From Blastomussa wellsi (Eukaryota > Cnidaria > Anthozoa > Scleractinia > Plerogyridae): a stretch of DNA of 64,000 nt. Made by a program: the position numbers and the translations under genes. The stretch's first letter is position 1. Every line of letters starts with the position of its first letter. The notes beneath the pieces are model-generated. The model had not been told where the DNA came from and made no database searches. It worked only from the letters and a program-made list of their open reading frames with translations. Location of the stretch: contig OX393567.1 in assembly GCA_947652115.1 (NCBI GenBank), forward strand, positions 21,207,416 to 21,271,415. The letters are read 5' to 3'. Shown here one piece after another: positions 48,056 through 61,171 of the stretch.

Positions 48056-49447
48056 GAGACAGATCCTGAGTATTAGCGCTAATTTCTATTTGGAATGTCG
48101 TTGAGCGGTGCCCCGCCCCTGGGCTCATTAAATTGTTTTTTGACGACTTCCTCATTAACGTCGCCGTCATGGTTTCGTTACTGACACGGAGCACTTTTAA
48201 CGTGATAAATAACGCATTTAGCGGGTGTGACCGACATTTCCCGAGGTAAATTTCCCGTGATCACACGAAGTGCCCATGACAACGGCTAAAACCGAAATTA
48301 TTTGAATGACTTGAATATGGTGCACAGTGGATTTATAAACCGAAACCAGACTTGCGAGGATTAAACTAAGATCGACTTGGAACTTTCAGCCTTTTTCTTT
48401 ATCCTGGATATCAGCCCAATGAGCCCCCAATAACGTCAATAACTGCAGTTATCAAAATGAAAATCCTTCTCGCTCTAAACGTTCGTATGTTATGTTTAAA
48501 ATCAAACGTTAGGACAGTTAGGAGGCAGCTTAGTGTTGGTTCACGCGTAGACCAAAACCCAAGTGTGAGGTATACCGCGGGGTAATTTGTAGGCTGAGTA
48601 CATGGGAGCAACTTCAGGAAACCCACCCATGGGTTGACATGTTTAATTCTACATGACTGTTTATGCACCAATAATGAGAAAAATAACCTCAACACCTTAC
48701 CTCAGCTTCATCCCTGTACAAATTATTTTCTAAGTTTATATGCAAATTTTAAAGTACTTCGTATTACATACTTGAAACTTCAAAGTGTGAATTTGTATTC
48801 AAACAATTGTTTGAATATGCGAATATGGCCAATATGCCAACTTGACGATTTTCCAGAAATGAATATATCCCGACCATTGCAGCCCATTGGGACCTAGCAT
48901 GACGGCAAATTGTTAAGATGCATTTTGACACGAGAAAATGTTCATACACTATATATACTTTTATAGAAGTAGCAACTCCCGTAAGCTTGTGATTCTACAA
49001 GTAACAGTTGCTATTGTTTTGGGAGCTAGGGGCATTGTTCCTGTTGTTTGTTTAACTGTTTTCACGCAGGGTATCGAGCCATTCTTGCGAGACCTTGCAA
49101 GAGCTGCTGTATCGGACTTCAAACCTACCTGAAAGGATAGTAGTTGTCTACACAAGAATATAAATGTGAAAGAAAAGATCTACTGCAACACCTCTGGGAC
49201 ATCGCATTTCTTCGGAAACGTCGTCGACGTCACTGTTTTGAATATTTAATGAATCCTTTCCAGTTATCCCTTTCAGATTCAGCCGAATATACACTGGCGG
49301 TTTATCGTCCGATCCGTGACGTTTACATTGGACTCGTCCATGGGTGAGGAGTTGTCCAATTCCGTGACGATTTATCGTTAAAATTCGTGTTGCGCGAGCT
49401 TAAAATTTAATATCAGGACACACGAGGGGACTGTTCGCTGTCTCCGC

Positions 49448-49710
49448 TTACCATAAATCCTCGAATAATTAGCGCCGCAACTCGAATATGCGCCGCACCT
49501 AGGCCCATCAACTTAATAAGCGCCGCACCTGCTATGTGTTCATGTTTTTCCTTTATTTTAATACTGGTTAAATAATAAATGTTTGTACATCTCTAGTACG
49601 TGACCCACTTCTCTTTGTTATAATTTGTGATGCAATAAGCGCCGTACCTCGAATAAGCGCCGCACCAAAATCTCGGTGAAATTAATAAGCGCCGCGGAGA
49701 TTTACGGTAA
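49448..49710. mobile_element. TIR element with six AAGCGCCGCACC-like repeats, next to the IDO start
   Basis: TTACCATAAATC at the left end and GATTTACGGTAA at the right are near-perfect inverted repeats. Inside, the 12-mer AAGCGCCGCACC or a one- to three-base variant occurs six times, in AATA-AGCGCCGC context. The element ends 176 bp before the IDO ATG, so it lies in or beside the promoter. Confidence 0.7.
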
Positions 49711-49886
49711 TTACATAGAACAACACATCTGCTCCGTTGCCTCGCCGGAAATCGAGCCTTCATGCATGTCCCCTGTGGCCCCGCGTGTGTGGGAACTTTG
49801 ACGCGCACAACACGCCCAACGCGCACACACGCACACGGAAAGATGTCATCGTTCTTAATCGTTCCCAGACTCCTTCTTCCACAACA

Positions 49887-52800
49887 ATGGCTTCCGTTTC
49901 TCCCGTACCTTCTCCACGGGAATTTGATGTATCGGCAGTTTTTGGATTCATTCCAGAAAAAGAACCTTTGGTAAGTATAAAAGGTGGAGATAAGTTATAT
50001 TTAAGTTTTTTTAGTTCTTTTGTTTATTATTTAGGCCGGCTTACATTTACGTGATTTTCCTGATAATTTTCAGCTGATTTCTGACCATTTTGCAAGATGA
50101 GGGTGTCATTGCCAGGGGTTAACTGTTTAGCGTATATAAAGGTGTTTTATTGCTATCGTAACGGTGTAAACGACAACATATTAACTGACTAACGTATAAA
50201 AGAAAATCGCCTTTTTAGCGTATACAGTACTTGACAACCAAAAGGTCAACACTTTCTAGGCAAAAACAATTTTTAGACTAGATACAAATATAAGTTTCAG
50301 TTTACTTTGAAATCGTCTCAGATATCTCAGATACCGTCATTTTTCCTGTTTTTTTTTTTTTTTACTGTTGAATGCCCTGTTGGAGATTGCATGACTTGTT
50401 TGACCCTAATTCTGTCTTATTATTCAATAAATTGTTATGGTCGGAAAATGATTGTTCTCTGTCATCTGCATACGACAGATATCCTGCATAATTATTCAAC
50501 AAATTGTCACATTGACCATATATGGTCATTATGTTCTCGATATCTGTCAACTGCAGCCAACAGATACGTCAACTGACCAATTCGGTGGAAGTCTCGCAAA
50601 GTGCCGCATAACGGCAACTTTTCTAGCTGTAAAATGCTCTTCGTTGACAATTTTTTGAATAATGAAACAATTATCCAGGCAATTATCCTGCTCAATCTTG
50701 CGGAATATCGCCAACTCGGCGAATATCGCCAACTCGGCCGAAGGCGTTGTTGGCTAAGTATCAGGCAGTATCCCGCCTGATTTCGCAGGATAATTGTTAA
50801 ATATCCGCACACAAAACGATGATATGTTCAAAATCTTGCAAAACGCCTGAAAATCTGCTTTGTTGATAATTTGTTGAATAATGATAATAATAATAATAAA
50901 TTATAATACAGGTAATAATCACTTTATTAAAGTATCAAATTTTACTAGCTAAGTAGAGACACTACACAAATGTTGGTTTTTAGGAAGAGGAGAAAACTGG
51001 AATACCCAGAGAAAAACCTCTTGGAGCAAAGTAGAGAACCAACAAACTCAACCCACTTACGATGCTGAGTCCAGGAATAGAACCCGGGCCACATTAGTGG
51101 AAGGCGAACGCTCTCACCACTGCGCCAAACCTGCTCCCTAAAAAAATTATCCTGCTCAATCCTGTGGAATATCATCTGATTTTAGCCCACTCAGCCTCCA
51201 GCCTTGTCGGCTAAGTATCAGGCAATATTCTGCACGATTTCGCAGGATAATTGTTTTAAAAATATTTTGTGGCATTCTCTGAGCCTGCGCTCTGCCTGTG
51301 GCTTTAGATACTGGTTTCAAGCGTTCTGTGTTACTTCTTTGTCAGCATGTATATCTCATTTTAGCTAATTCATGCTCGACAGATAAAGGAAAAAGAAGGA
51401 CTTCTTGCAGTCTACTTTGCACAAGGATACCATCTACCACTCATAAAAGTGATAAAATCATTAAATTAACTGACTAATCTCCATTTTTGCTAATTACTAA
51501 GAACATTTTTTCCAACAGTTTACAACTAAATGGATTATTTTTAGCTGGCTAGAGCTACACCCCATTGACACCCTCCAAGATGACTTCAACTTGCCTTGAC
51601 ACAAAACGTTTATGAACTTACTTATATCAGCGCTCATTGTGTTTTACAATTATTTGGTTGTGCTGTCTTTCTTTTCTTTTTCTGTTCTGCTGACAGTCTA
51701 AACAAGGAACTACGCACATCTATGTAGTAGCTAAGAGATGATTATTTCCCGACGTAACTAGCAACCATTGCCATGATAACCAGGAAATATATCTCGACCA
51801 TTGACAGCTAATTAAATACCTCTTGGAGTTGTGTCACCCTACAAATTTCAATATAAAGTACTTATAATAATTCATAAAGATAGCTCTAGTTTACCTTCCT
51901 TAGGTACCGTTGCCATGATAACATAAGATTTGCATCAAAACCATAGCAATTTGCTAAACTCGTAAAGTTTTATTATGTCTATTAATTTCAAAGTGATAGC
52001 TTAATTTGGTCCAAAGATATAGCTGTTTACAGTGTCGTTCAGTGCACAAATAAGGTTAGGATGGACATTCAAAGATCCCTCACCCCCCCTCCCCTCTAAA
52101 AATCATGAAGTAATCAGTCTCCACAATTCATTAGTAAGACAAGCCTGGAGATAAACTTTAGGTATCAGTCTATCATAATCTGAAGTCAAACCTTTTGTGT
52201 GGTGGGGTGCTATGTAGTCTGATTTTTCCGGTTTCTCCTCCTCGACTATAAATCATGATATTAAAATTGTTTCAATTTATTTTTATTAGCAATGTCTGCC
52301 AGAGTATTTTTCCCCTTGGGAAGACGTTGCAAGGGATCTTCCTAAACTTGTGAAAAAGGCAGAAGATTTGCGCCAAAGGATTAAAGATGTAAGGAAAATT
52401 AAGCATGAGCCAGACTTGCTATTTTATATACAAATGATTGTGTTGTTCCATAAGATATCTCTATTCCTTCCATAGAAGATCTCTGGTTTGGGGCCCACAC
52501 TCTACCCTCCCAGATTAATTCGAGAACTTTTAGTTTGAATTCATACTTTCCTTTTAAGGTCGTCCACCCCTGTTGAAATCTCCAATGACATGGAGTTGGC
52601 ATCAATATTTTCTAGAACCACACAGTAATAAAATAAATGGCACTTATTTATTATTTATTATAATATAGATAGGACTCTGTACGCGCTCTGATTGGTCAAA
52701 AACCCATGTTTTATCAGAGTGTAAAACGTGGAAAAAGCGTGTTTTATTGTTTTTCGTTAGCTTTACTCTAGTGAAAATTCGCAAGGGATGGCGGCAAACA

Positions 52801-55800
52801 TTTTCTATGAAGAAATTCCGGACAAAATTCTGAGTCAAGCTGCAGAGATTGTCGAAGAGGCTTCTAAGTTTGAGAGGAAAGTAGAAGAAGCGAAATTAAA
52901 TTGCTTCAGTTTATCGATCATGCCGGTTTTGTTGTTTTTACTTGTGGCATATAAAATTTATATCATAAAGCAAATGAAGAAGCCTAAGCCATATATTATT
53001 TAAGCAATAGACCACAAGTTTCTATGGTTTATAAGCTGATAAACCACGCGGGATGTTGGCAGAACACAAGAAGAATTTGTAAATCACGAGCCGCAGGCGA
53101 GTGATTTACGAATTCTTCGAGTGTTCTTCCAACATCCCAAGTGGTTTATCAGCCTACAACCATAGAAACTTGTGGTCTATTGCTTTTATATAATAATTCA
53201 GAAGACGCGCAATTTTTACTGGCACAATAAACCATAGCTGATTGACCAATCAGAGCACGCGCATTGATTTGGTTATATAAAACACTCCGGACATTTGAGA
53301 ACACTCCCCCCGTGTTCTTAAATGCCTGTCGTGTTTTATGACAGTATAATACATGGCTCAGGCTTCTTTATTTGTTAATATTATTGTTATTGTTATCCTG
53401 TTGGGGACTCTTTTTCCCACGCTTGTATCGTAACTGATCATTTAATCTTTATCACTGATGGACGTTGTTTTCTTTCTAGCTTCCCTTATTAGACCACAAC
53501 AAACTATCATCAGAAGATGAGTGGAAGAGAGCCCATTTGGTTCTTGCCTGTATTTCCCATTCGTATGTGTGGTGCAAAGGAGATAGTGGAGTAGCTAAGG
53601 TGAAGTGAGATGATGCTGTTTCTATGTGAACCAATAAATTTCAATTCTAGTTCATTTTATTGGAGCAACTCTAGCATCCATTGCCATACCAATGGATACT
53701 TTCACTGATGGCTGATAAAAGGCATCCAGTACTTCGCTTTGCTTTGCTTAGGGAAGTGGGCTACTTTCTTTCCAAAATTGGATTAAAAGAAAAAGATTCT
53801 TTCAAACATTCAGCTACTCCACTTAAACCAGCTTCTTACTTTTGTTTGAAACTCCTGAATAACCTATAGTTCAAAGTTTTTTTTTGGGAGGTGCGGTGGT
53901 GGCCTAATGGTTAGTGTGCTGGACTCTGGATTGGACAGTCCGGATTCGAGCCTCTAGCCAGGGCACTGCGTTGAGTTCTTGTGGAAGACGCTTTACTCTC
54001 ACAGTGCCTCTCTTCACCCAGGTGTATAAATGGGTACTGGCGAATTTACTGCTGGGGGTAACCCTGTGATTGACTAGCATCCTATCCGGGGGGGAGTAGA
54101 AATACTCTCTGTCGCTTCATGCTACAGGAACCGGGATAAGCTCCGGCCTGATGGGCCACTAGACCCGGATGCAGACTTTACTTTACCTTTTTTATGAAAT
54201 AGAAATATTCGAAGCCATGAAAGCTGTAGAACAATAACCCGAACCATGCAAACCCAGTTTGCTACTCAGCTTTCGACACATCTCAAATGAAAGAAAAACT
54301 ATTTTGCCCCAAGCCGATGTTCCCCTGGGGCATGATGATGACTACACTAGCGGAGCAATCACGCAGACAACGTGGGTGCTTTATTAAGTGAGTAACATCT
54401 CACGTCGGTCATTCCTCGGAACATTTTTTCTTTCTAGACTTCTGTGTGTTTCTTGAGTTCTAAATTCCTTGAACAGGAATTAGAAATATATGAAATAGGA
54501 ATATTCAAAGTCATGAAAGCCGTATAGCAATAACCCAAACCGTTTGCTAAAGAAAGAAAAATGTTCCAAGAGATGGCCGACGTGAGATACTACCCACTTC
54601 ATAAAGCGGCCACGTCACCAGTGTGGTTGTTTCCATGGTAGTGTAGTGGTCATCACGCCCGACTAGTAACCAGGGGAGCGTTAGTTCAATTCCAGCTCGG
54701 GTCAAAATAGTTTTTCTTTCATATGAGATGTGTGTCGAAAGCTGGCTAGCAAACTGTTTGTTGTTATTATTTTCCTTTATTTCTTAGTTTGATTATCCTG
54801 ATAATCACTAAAATCAAGCTGGTTTGAAAATTTTTCAACCAATAACAGAATTGATTGAAGCCACAACATTTAGAACAGTTAATTGATCATGAAGTGAAAA
54901 AAATGTTTGCCATTACAGGTTCTCCCAAAATGCTTAGCAGTTCCCTGGGTTGCAGTGGCACATCACCTAGGTCAGTAAAAAGTTTGTGGTAAATTATGAA
55001 TGGTTTGCGCTTTTTGTTGATTATGTCAAAATACTAACTATATGGTACTAACAAGAATGTTCATCACATGGCATATTTTAGAGATTAAAAAGGGATGTTA
55101 AGCAAAAGTAAGATTGTTTTGGCCAAAAGCAAAGAGATTGTGTCCCAGTATGTAACATAGACAAATCTTGTGTGCATGCATTTAGAGGAAAGTGCTTTGT
55201 TATTGAAAGAGTACTGCCACAAGGAAAACAGAGGGTTTTCTAAACCAAATATGTCCCGTGGCTCTCCAAATCCAAGGGAAGCAATTGCCTGTATTAAACC
55301 GATGGTAGAGTGGAGAAAGAAGAATTTAGCCAAGGGTAGAAAATGCTTAGGCTCAAAGTATGCAAATCAATGGTTTAAGAGATCTAAAGTATGTGATTAA
55401 CTGGCATTTTTTTCAACTCTAGATATTCCTCCAGTAATATCACATTGTAGCTATGAACTGTACAACTGGAGATATATTGACTCCAGCCGGTAAGCTGCTC
55501 CAAAAAACCTGGGCACTATTTACATTTGTTAATGTCCTACTTCTGCCTAATTAGTTAAACAGTAAATATAAAAAAGGACAACAGACACATTTGGCAGCTT
55601 GCTCCGTAAAACTTTCTTTAGCTAGCTAGTGGCTGAGACATTAAGAGTGATAAGTTAAGTACGAAGATTTTGGTTGTTTTCCACATGTTCATCATATTGT
55701 TTAATTAATTAATAAAACTCCCAGAACATTCTTTTCAATTACCACTTCATTAGAACAGCCAAGTGTTCCAGTGTACTAGATGAGCTGCTAATGGATATTT

Positions 55801-58800
55801 TTTCTTTCTCGTTTCAAATTTATTGTGGCTCTTTTTACAACTGGAGGCCTCTTGACATGGAGTAAGTTCAGATTGAAAAGCTCAAGCATTCCTGCCAAGT
55901 TGCATTTATTACTGGTTTCAATAATCTGCAGTGTTCTTTAAAAGAAGAGTTGAAAATTTAAAACAATGCTTGGTTTAAAACTTGAACATGGTTATTGGAT
56001 TATTGTTTGACTTCGCCTAACAGGCACCTGGGAATTTGGCCAGAATTTGCATAATTCTGCCTTCAACTGGCCAATCATCAAAATTGTCAGACACAGTGTA
56101 GTTTCATCATTTTGTGCCCCACTCCTTTTCTTCAACCCTCTCATATTACCAAAAGAGAGGCAAGACATTTTGGCACACTGAAAATTAGGCACAAAAAATA
56201 CTTACTGAAAAAAGAAAATGTGGGGATAATGTTGTTGTCCCAATTTGTTTTTTATGCAAATCAGGGATATTGTTCAAAATATTCTCACATGCCTGTTATT
56301 TTGAATCAACTCTTGTTTAAAATTTTTCAACTCTTAATTTGAAGAGCTGATTATTTTTGTTATGAAATATAATTTCTGATAACGAATTCATTACAGTAAC
56401 TTTACTCTTGGCAGGATCACTTGAGATGTTCTGACTTAATACAAACCCAGTAATTTTTATTTAAATACGTTTCTTCGATTATTTTGTAATTTTTGCAACA
56501 CAGCTTACATAGTTAAACAATGAATGTGCAATTATATTTTTGTTACTCTTGTGCACTTTTGTTCCATGGAAGGAGCTCTCCTTTATTGCCTAATCAGAAT
56601 TGAGAAATTATTTTTATCATACAAGCAGAATGTACGCTCTCTTGTACAGGAGGATACAGTATATACAGCACTGTACAATTGATTAAGGCATGAAGCATAA
56701 TTATAGCATAATTTAATTCACATCCAAATGCAATAAACTCAACCATCAGACATGTTGCAAGTTGCTCAGCTCTAGCACTCATCCTCGTCCTTATCGTCAT
56801 CTAATACTATGTTTTCATTGCTCTGCAATGACTTTATATTTACTTTTACTAGTTTTGTCAGTGACCATTCCCATACCCCTTTTCAGTCAGCTCCTTAGCA
56901 GTTCTGCAAAACATTACTACTTTGCTAAAATAACTATTATTTGTTTGTTGTGTATTAATTATTATTGATCATTTATTGTTACTAATTATTTATTATTAAT
57001 ATGATACCAAGTCTAATAGTTGTAACTTGTTCTTATTAATTTTACTGCACTTTGGAAATTGACATGTAGACATGCACGAACAAAAGCATTACCTTAAATT
57101 GTTATTAATAACATAATTTTTCATAGCAGACAAATATGCTGCATTCATTTTTCAGCAATCTAGAACAGTCTGTTACGATGACTGGATCGTGGAGTGAGGA
57201 AGGATTTGTGAAAATTCCTATTCAAGTTGAGCTGGAATTTGGAAAAGGATACCATGTAAGATTATACATTTTGCCAGTGGAATCTCAGTTGGGTCTCATA
57301 ATAATTATAGTTATAATAATAAGACAGTATACACTGAATTTTACACTTTGTGCAGCTCACAAGGCTGCAGAGTAACAAAACAAAGCCAAAGTGATTAAGC
57401 GAGCAAACCTGAAATTCTAAAAATGACTCGCAACTTACAAAATCACAAACTTCAAACCACGTAAAGTAACTCAACATCAAAATGAAGAAACAGAATTTTA
57501 GCAACTATAATCTTTATTCCATTCAGAAATTCTCGAAAACCAGCTTCATGAATTAATACAAAGTTTAGTCCACTCGCTGTGCCTTGGCAGAACACAGCAA
57601 AAATAAACGATCCCATTCATCGAGTTTCATGTCAAACTTTTGTGTTTTCCCTTCACTGATTAATTCAATTCTGATCCATATTCATCTTGAAAACAAATTT
57701 GATGATTTCCTCTTTAAATGCAATTTGTTGCTTATTTCTGAGAACTAACAGCACCAAAGATTGTAAACAGTTTGAGCGATTGAAGTTGTTGTTGAAGGTT
57801 TTCAACAAGCGTACATAGTGGCATCATACTACGTCATCACGTTATGGTGTTTTGATGCATTTTTTGACCATGAACATATTAGCCAATGAGCACGAGAATT
57901 TCTGCAATTATGGTAAAATTTAATAAGAATTAGTTTATGCTTAGTGTGCATATATTGAGTTATAGATGCATGTAGGAAGGTTGGATAGCACACAATATGC
58001 TAAGAGTTGCTCAAGGCGACGATAGCTGAGAGCAACTCTAGTTTCTTGAATGCTCTCCGAACTTTCTAAGTGCACCATAACTCGATATACACAAAGCTAA
58101 AAGAATGAACCAATTCTTTTATAACACAGTTGATTCAGTGGTTTGAAAAAAGTAAAAGTGAAAGGATTGAAAACAACAACAGCAATAGACCACGCATTGA
58201 AAAAGTATATCGGTCATGTTGCAAAGCATTGGAATTTATGCATCCATTTAGAGTTTTATAGACGGTCAAGTAAATAACTTAGACTTTGTTTGTACAACTT
58301 TCATTGATGGGTTGACAATGAATGCGGTAAAAGAGCAATTTTATGAAGAACTTAAGGGCCCATTAACTGATCTTATCGAGCTGTTGCTAAGGAAAATTTG
58401 TTCTCATATAACCTCATCATTTTTCGTTAGTTCAGAGTTATTTTGGGTGTTTTCGTCATTAGTAACACAGGTCAACCTGGAAAACCTGGAAATCATGGAA
58501 TTTTAGAATTTCATTTTCAAGGCCTGGAAAGTCATGGAATTTAAGTGTGGGTCATGGAAAATTATGTTTATTAAAAAAGTACAAAATCAATTAGGTTTTC
58601 TCGTGAACAAAATCGTTAAAACGTACCCAAAATGAAAGATGATTTCCTAGAAAATGCTCAAATTTAGGTCATGGAAAACTTGGACAAGTGATGGAAAAGG
58701 TCATGGAAAGTAATGGAATTTCAGAAGCTCAAAAGAGTACGAACCCTGTGAAGTCACCAGGCCACGCCCTTGGTCATGTAACTAATAATGAAAACTACAA

Positions 58801-61125
58801 AGGCTCCCAGGCAAATTACGTTATTGGAGTTTTTTCATTGATTTAATATTTTAATTTCAATCCTCATTATGCTATGCATAGATTTTGTTTTATTTCCAAA
58901 AGGTCAGATTTTGAGAGAATTTTTAAAATATTAAAAAATTAATAATTTTTTGAAAAAGGTATTATTTTGAAAAAGGAATGCATAGCTACTGTAATTTGTT
59001 TTCTTAAAATCCCCACATGCTTTATTTATAACTTAACAATGCACTAGCTGGGTGTACATTTATTCTCTTATTCTTGGTTTTCATGTGATGTCATAAAATT
59101 CTGAAATCAAAATTCGCTAGGCCTGCTAAATTTTCGTTGCCACTACATGCAAGGCTAACTAGAAATATATCTTTTCGCAAATTTTCAGCTCAATAGTACC
59201 CTTGGTTTTGAAAACAGAGCATCTTGAATATTTGAGTTCTCAGCCGTATGTGACATCAAGCTGAGAATGGTGACAAAACTGTTTTGTTTAGAAAAGGCCT
59301 ATCCTTTCGATTTTCAGATGTTTGAACATTTCAGATATAATAGGTGGTGTTTATGGGTAAGTAGTCACTATTAAAACTGAATTCCAGATGGTTTCGCGTG
59401 CATCACAGCGGCCGTATTTGTGTCCCTCGGAAGGATACAAATATGGCGTCTCCATACTAATAGCTTTGTAAATTTGTGTGGAACGTTTCGGCAAATAAAT
59501 CACAAACGTGACACCGCACATGCCTGAGACTGAAATTCTAAGCTCCTAAAGTTGAATTGTTTTAAATTTAGTTTTTGATAGCGTGACAGTGAAAACCAGC
59601 AATTAGTATAAATCTACTAGCGTTCTATCACAAATTATGCTATTGTTTGATTGGCTGTGCTACTCACTATACAACGATAGAACGTGATAGAACGTGAGTA
59701 GGGGTTGTCAACAAAATGGCTACTGCCTTTTTTGTCTTTTTGAAGTGTTGACATATAACTGCCTGTGAAGAAGATTTGGATTATCTTCATTTTGGAAATC
59801 TAGTACATTTATACTAGAACAATTAGATTATTCACTCTCGATTTTTATCTTGTGCTAGTTGATTCGGGTTTTGTCCTCATTGGCTATCATGCAATTAGAA
59901 ATCTTGAGCTCTTACAACTGTAGTCTAATTGTTAATTATAAAATTTCATATATTTTTTCCTTCTTGTAGAGTATCCTTGATGGACAAAAGGTTAGACAAT
60001 TTTACACTGTATAATTATAGTATCTATTTTTTCATTGATAATTTTTGTAGCATTCAATTTGTATTCGGTGAACACATATCCAGTAATATTTACGTAGGGC
60101 ATGTACAAAAACCCAAAGCAATGAAACAAAACCACTGAAACAACCAATGAAAATGAAATGACTGCAACAAGCAAAATGACCAAAACAACTGAAACCACTA
60201 AAACGATACGGCTAAACATACCAGTAAGTATTCCCCTTCACAGCCTGAAAAAGGGACATTTAGACCCCATAATTCTCAACAGAGTTTGAAAAGCTTGGAG
60301 AGAAATCGACAACTTCCTTGACATTCCTCAAATCTAACAAAAAATACCCAAAAAATGCTGCGAAGGGGATAATTTAATACTTGTTTTAGTGGTTTTGGCC
60401 TTATCATTTTAGTGGTTTTGGTTGTTTCAGTCACTGTAGTTTCATTTCATTGTTTCGGGTCTTAGTACATGCCTTTATGTAGTGGTATATGTAATACTAA
60501 TAGGACTGAGTGGACTACAATTCAGGGCCGCCTTTTTTTAAAATACGGGTATGTCACCCGAATGCAGACTCCTACAAAGAGCTTAACCCCAAACAGATAT
60601 ATAGATTGCATGAAGACGAAAAGAAGCGAAAGTATGCATCTTTATTATATGGCAAGGAAAATCCTAGCGTTCTGATTGGTTCTTTTTTGGTCAGGATTTT
60701 GCTATACGGACTGTTTCCATAGAAACGGTCCAAAGCCGCATATTTTTTCTGAAGCTGTATGATTTAAAACTTACAACTAGAACTGCAGAAAGAACACTCA
60801 TAAAAATTCGCTAATTTAAAGAAAAAATGTTTTAAAAATCGTGGTAGCTGGTTCATTCTGAGTTGTTCGCGGCATCAAAACATGTTACGACGGAAAACCT
60901 CTAAATTCAAGTCATCGAAAGAGCAATTTTAACATGCATGCATAACGCGAGTGCCATATAATAAACTACTTACTAACCTAGCTTGCTCATGCTGTACTGG
61001 GGAGTCGTTTTTGTACAGACCTCACTGCGCGCGGTCTGTACTGCCACGACCTCAGGCCAATATTCCCCAGTACGGCCCTCACGCTTAGTTAGTAAGAGGT
61101 TAAGAATAATAGAAGTGGAGAATGG

Positions 61126-61171
<46 letters not shown>

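Larger units (their letters stand above)
45873..49886. other. Intergenic region between transporter B and IDO
   Basis: The two genes diverge across 4 kb. No coding gene seen. Contents: dispersed repeat 46142-46401, CTCGTCCCC-type MITE ends (46495-46575, 47743-48055), a large palindrome (47315-47657), and a GCGCCGCACC-repeat element next to the IDO start. 48060-49440 is mainly unique AT-rich sequence. Confidence 0.55.

Noticed and set aside
48411..48695. 94-codon minus-strand ORF
   Set aside because: No recognisable domain; composition is like intergenic sequence.
49737..49886. An upstream start for IDO (MPRRKSSLH...)
   Set aside because: It would add a 50-residue Arg/His-rich leader that the family lacks; the ATG at 49887 fits better.
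54631..54705. A functional tRNA gene
   Set aside because: A and B boxes are present, but the acceptor and anticodon stems do not pair well and the sequence continues into a SINE body with an inverted partner.
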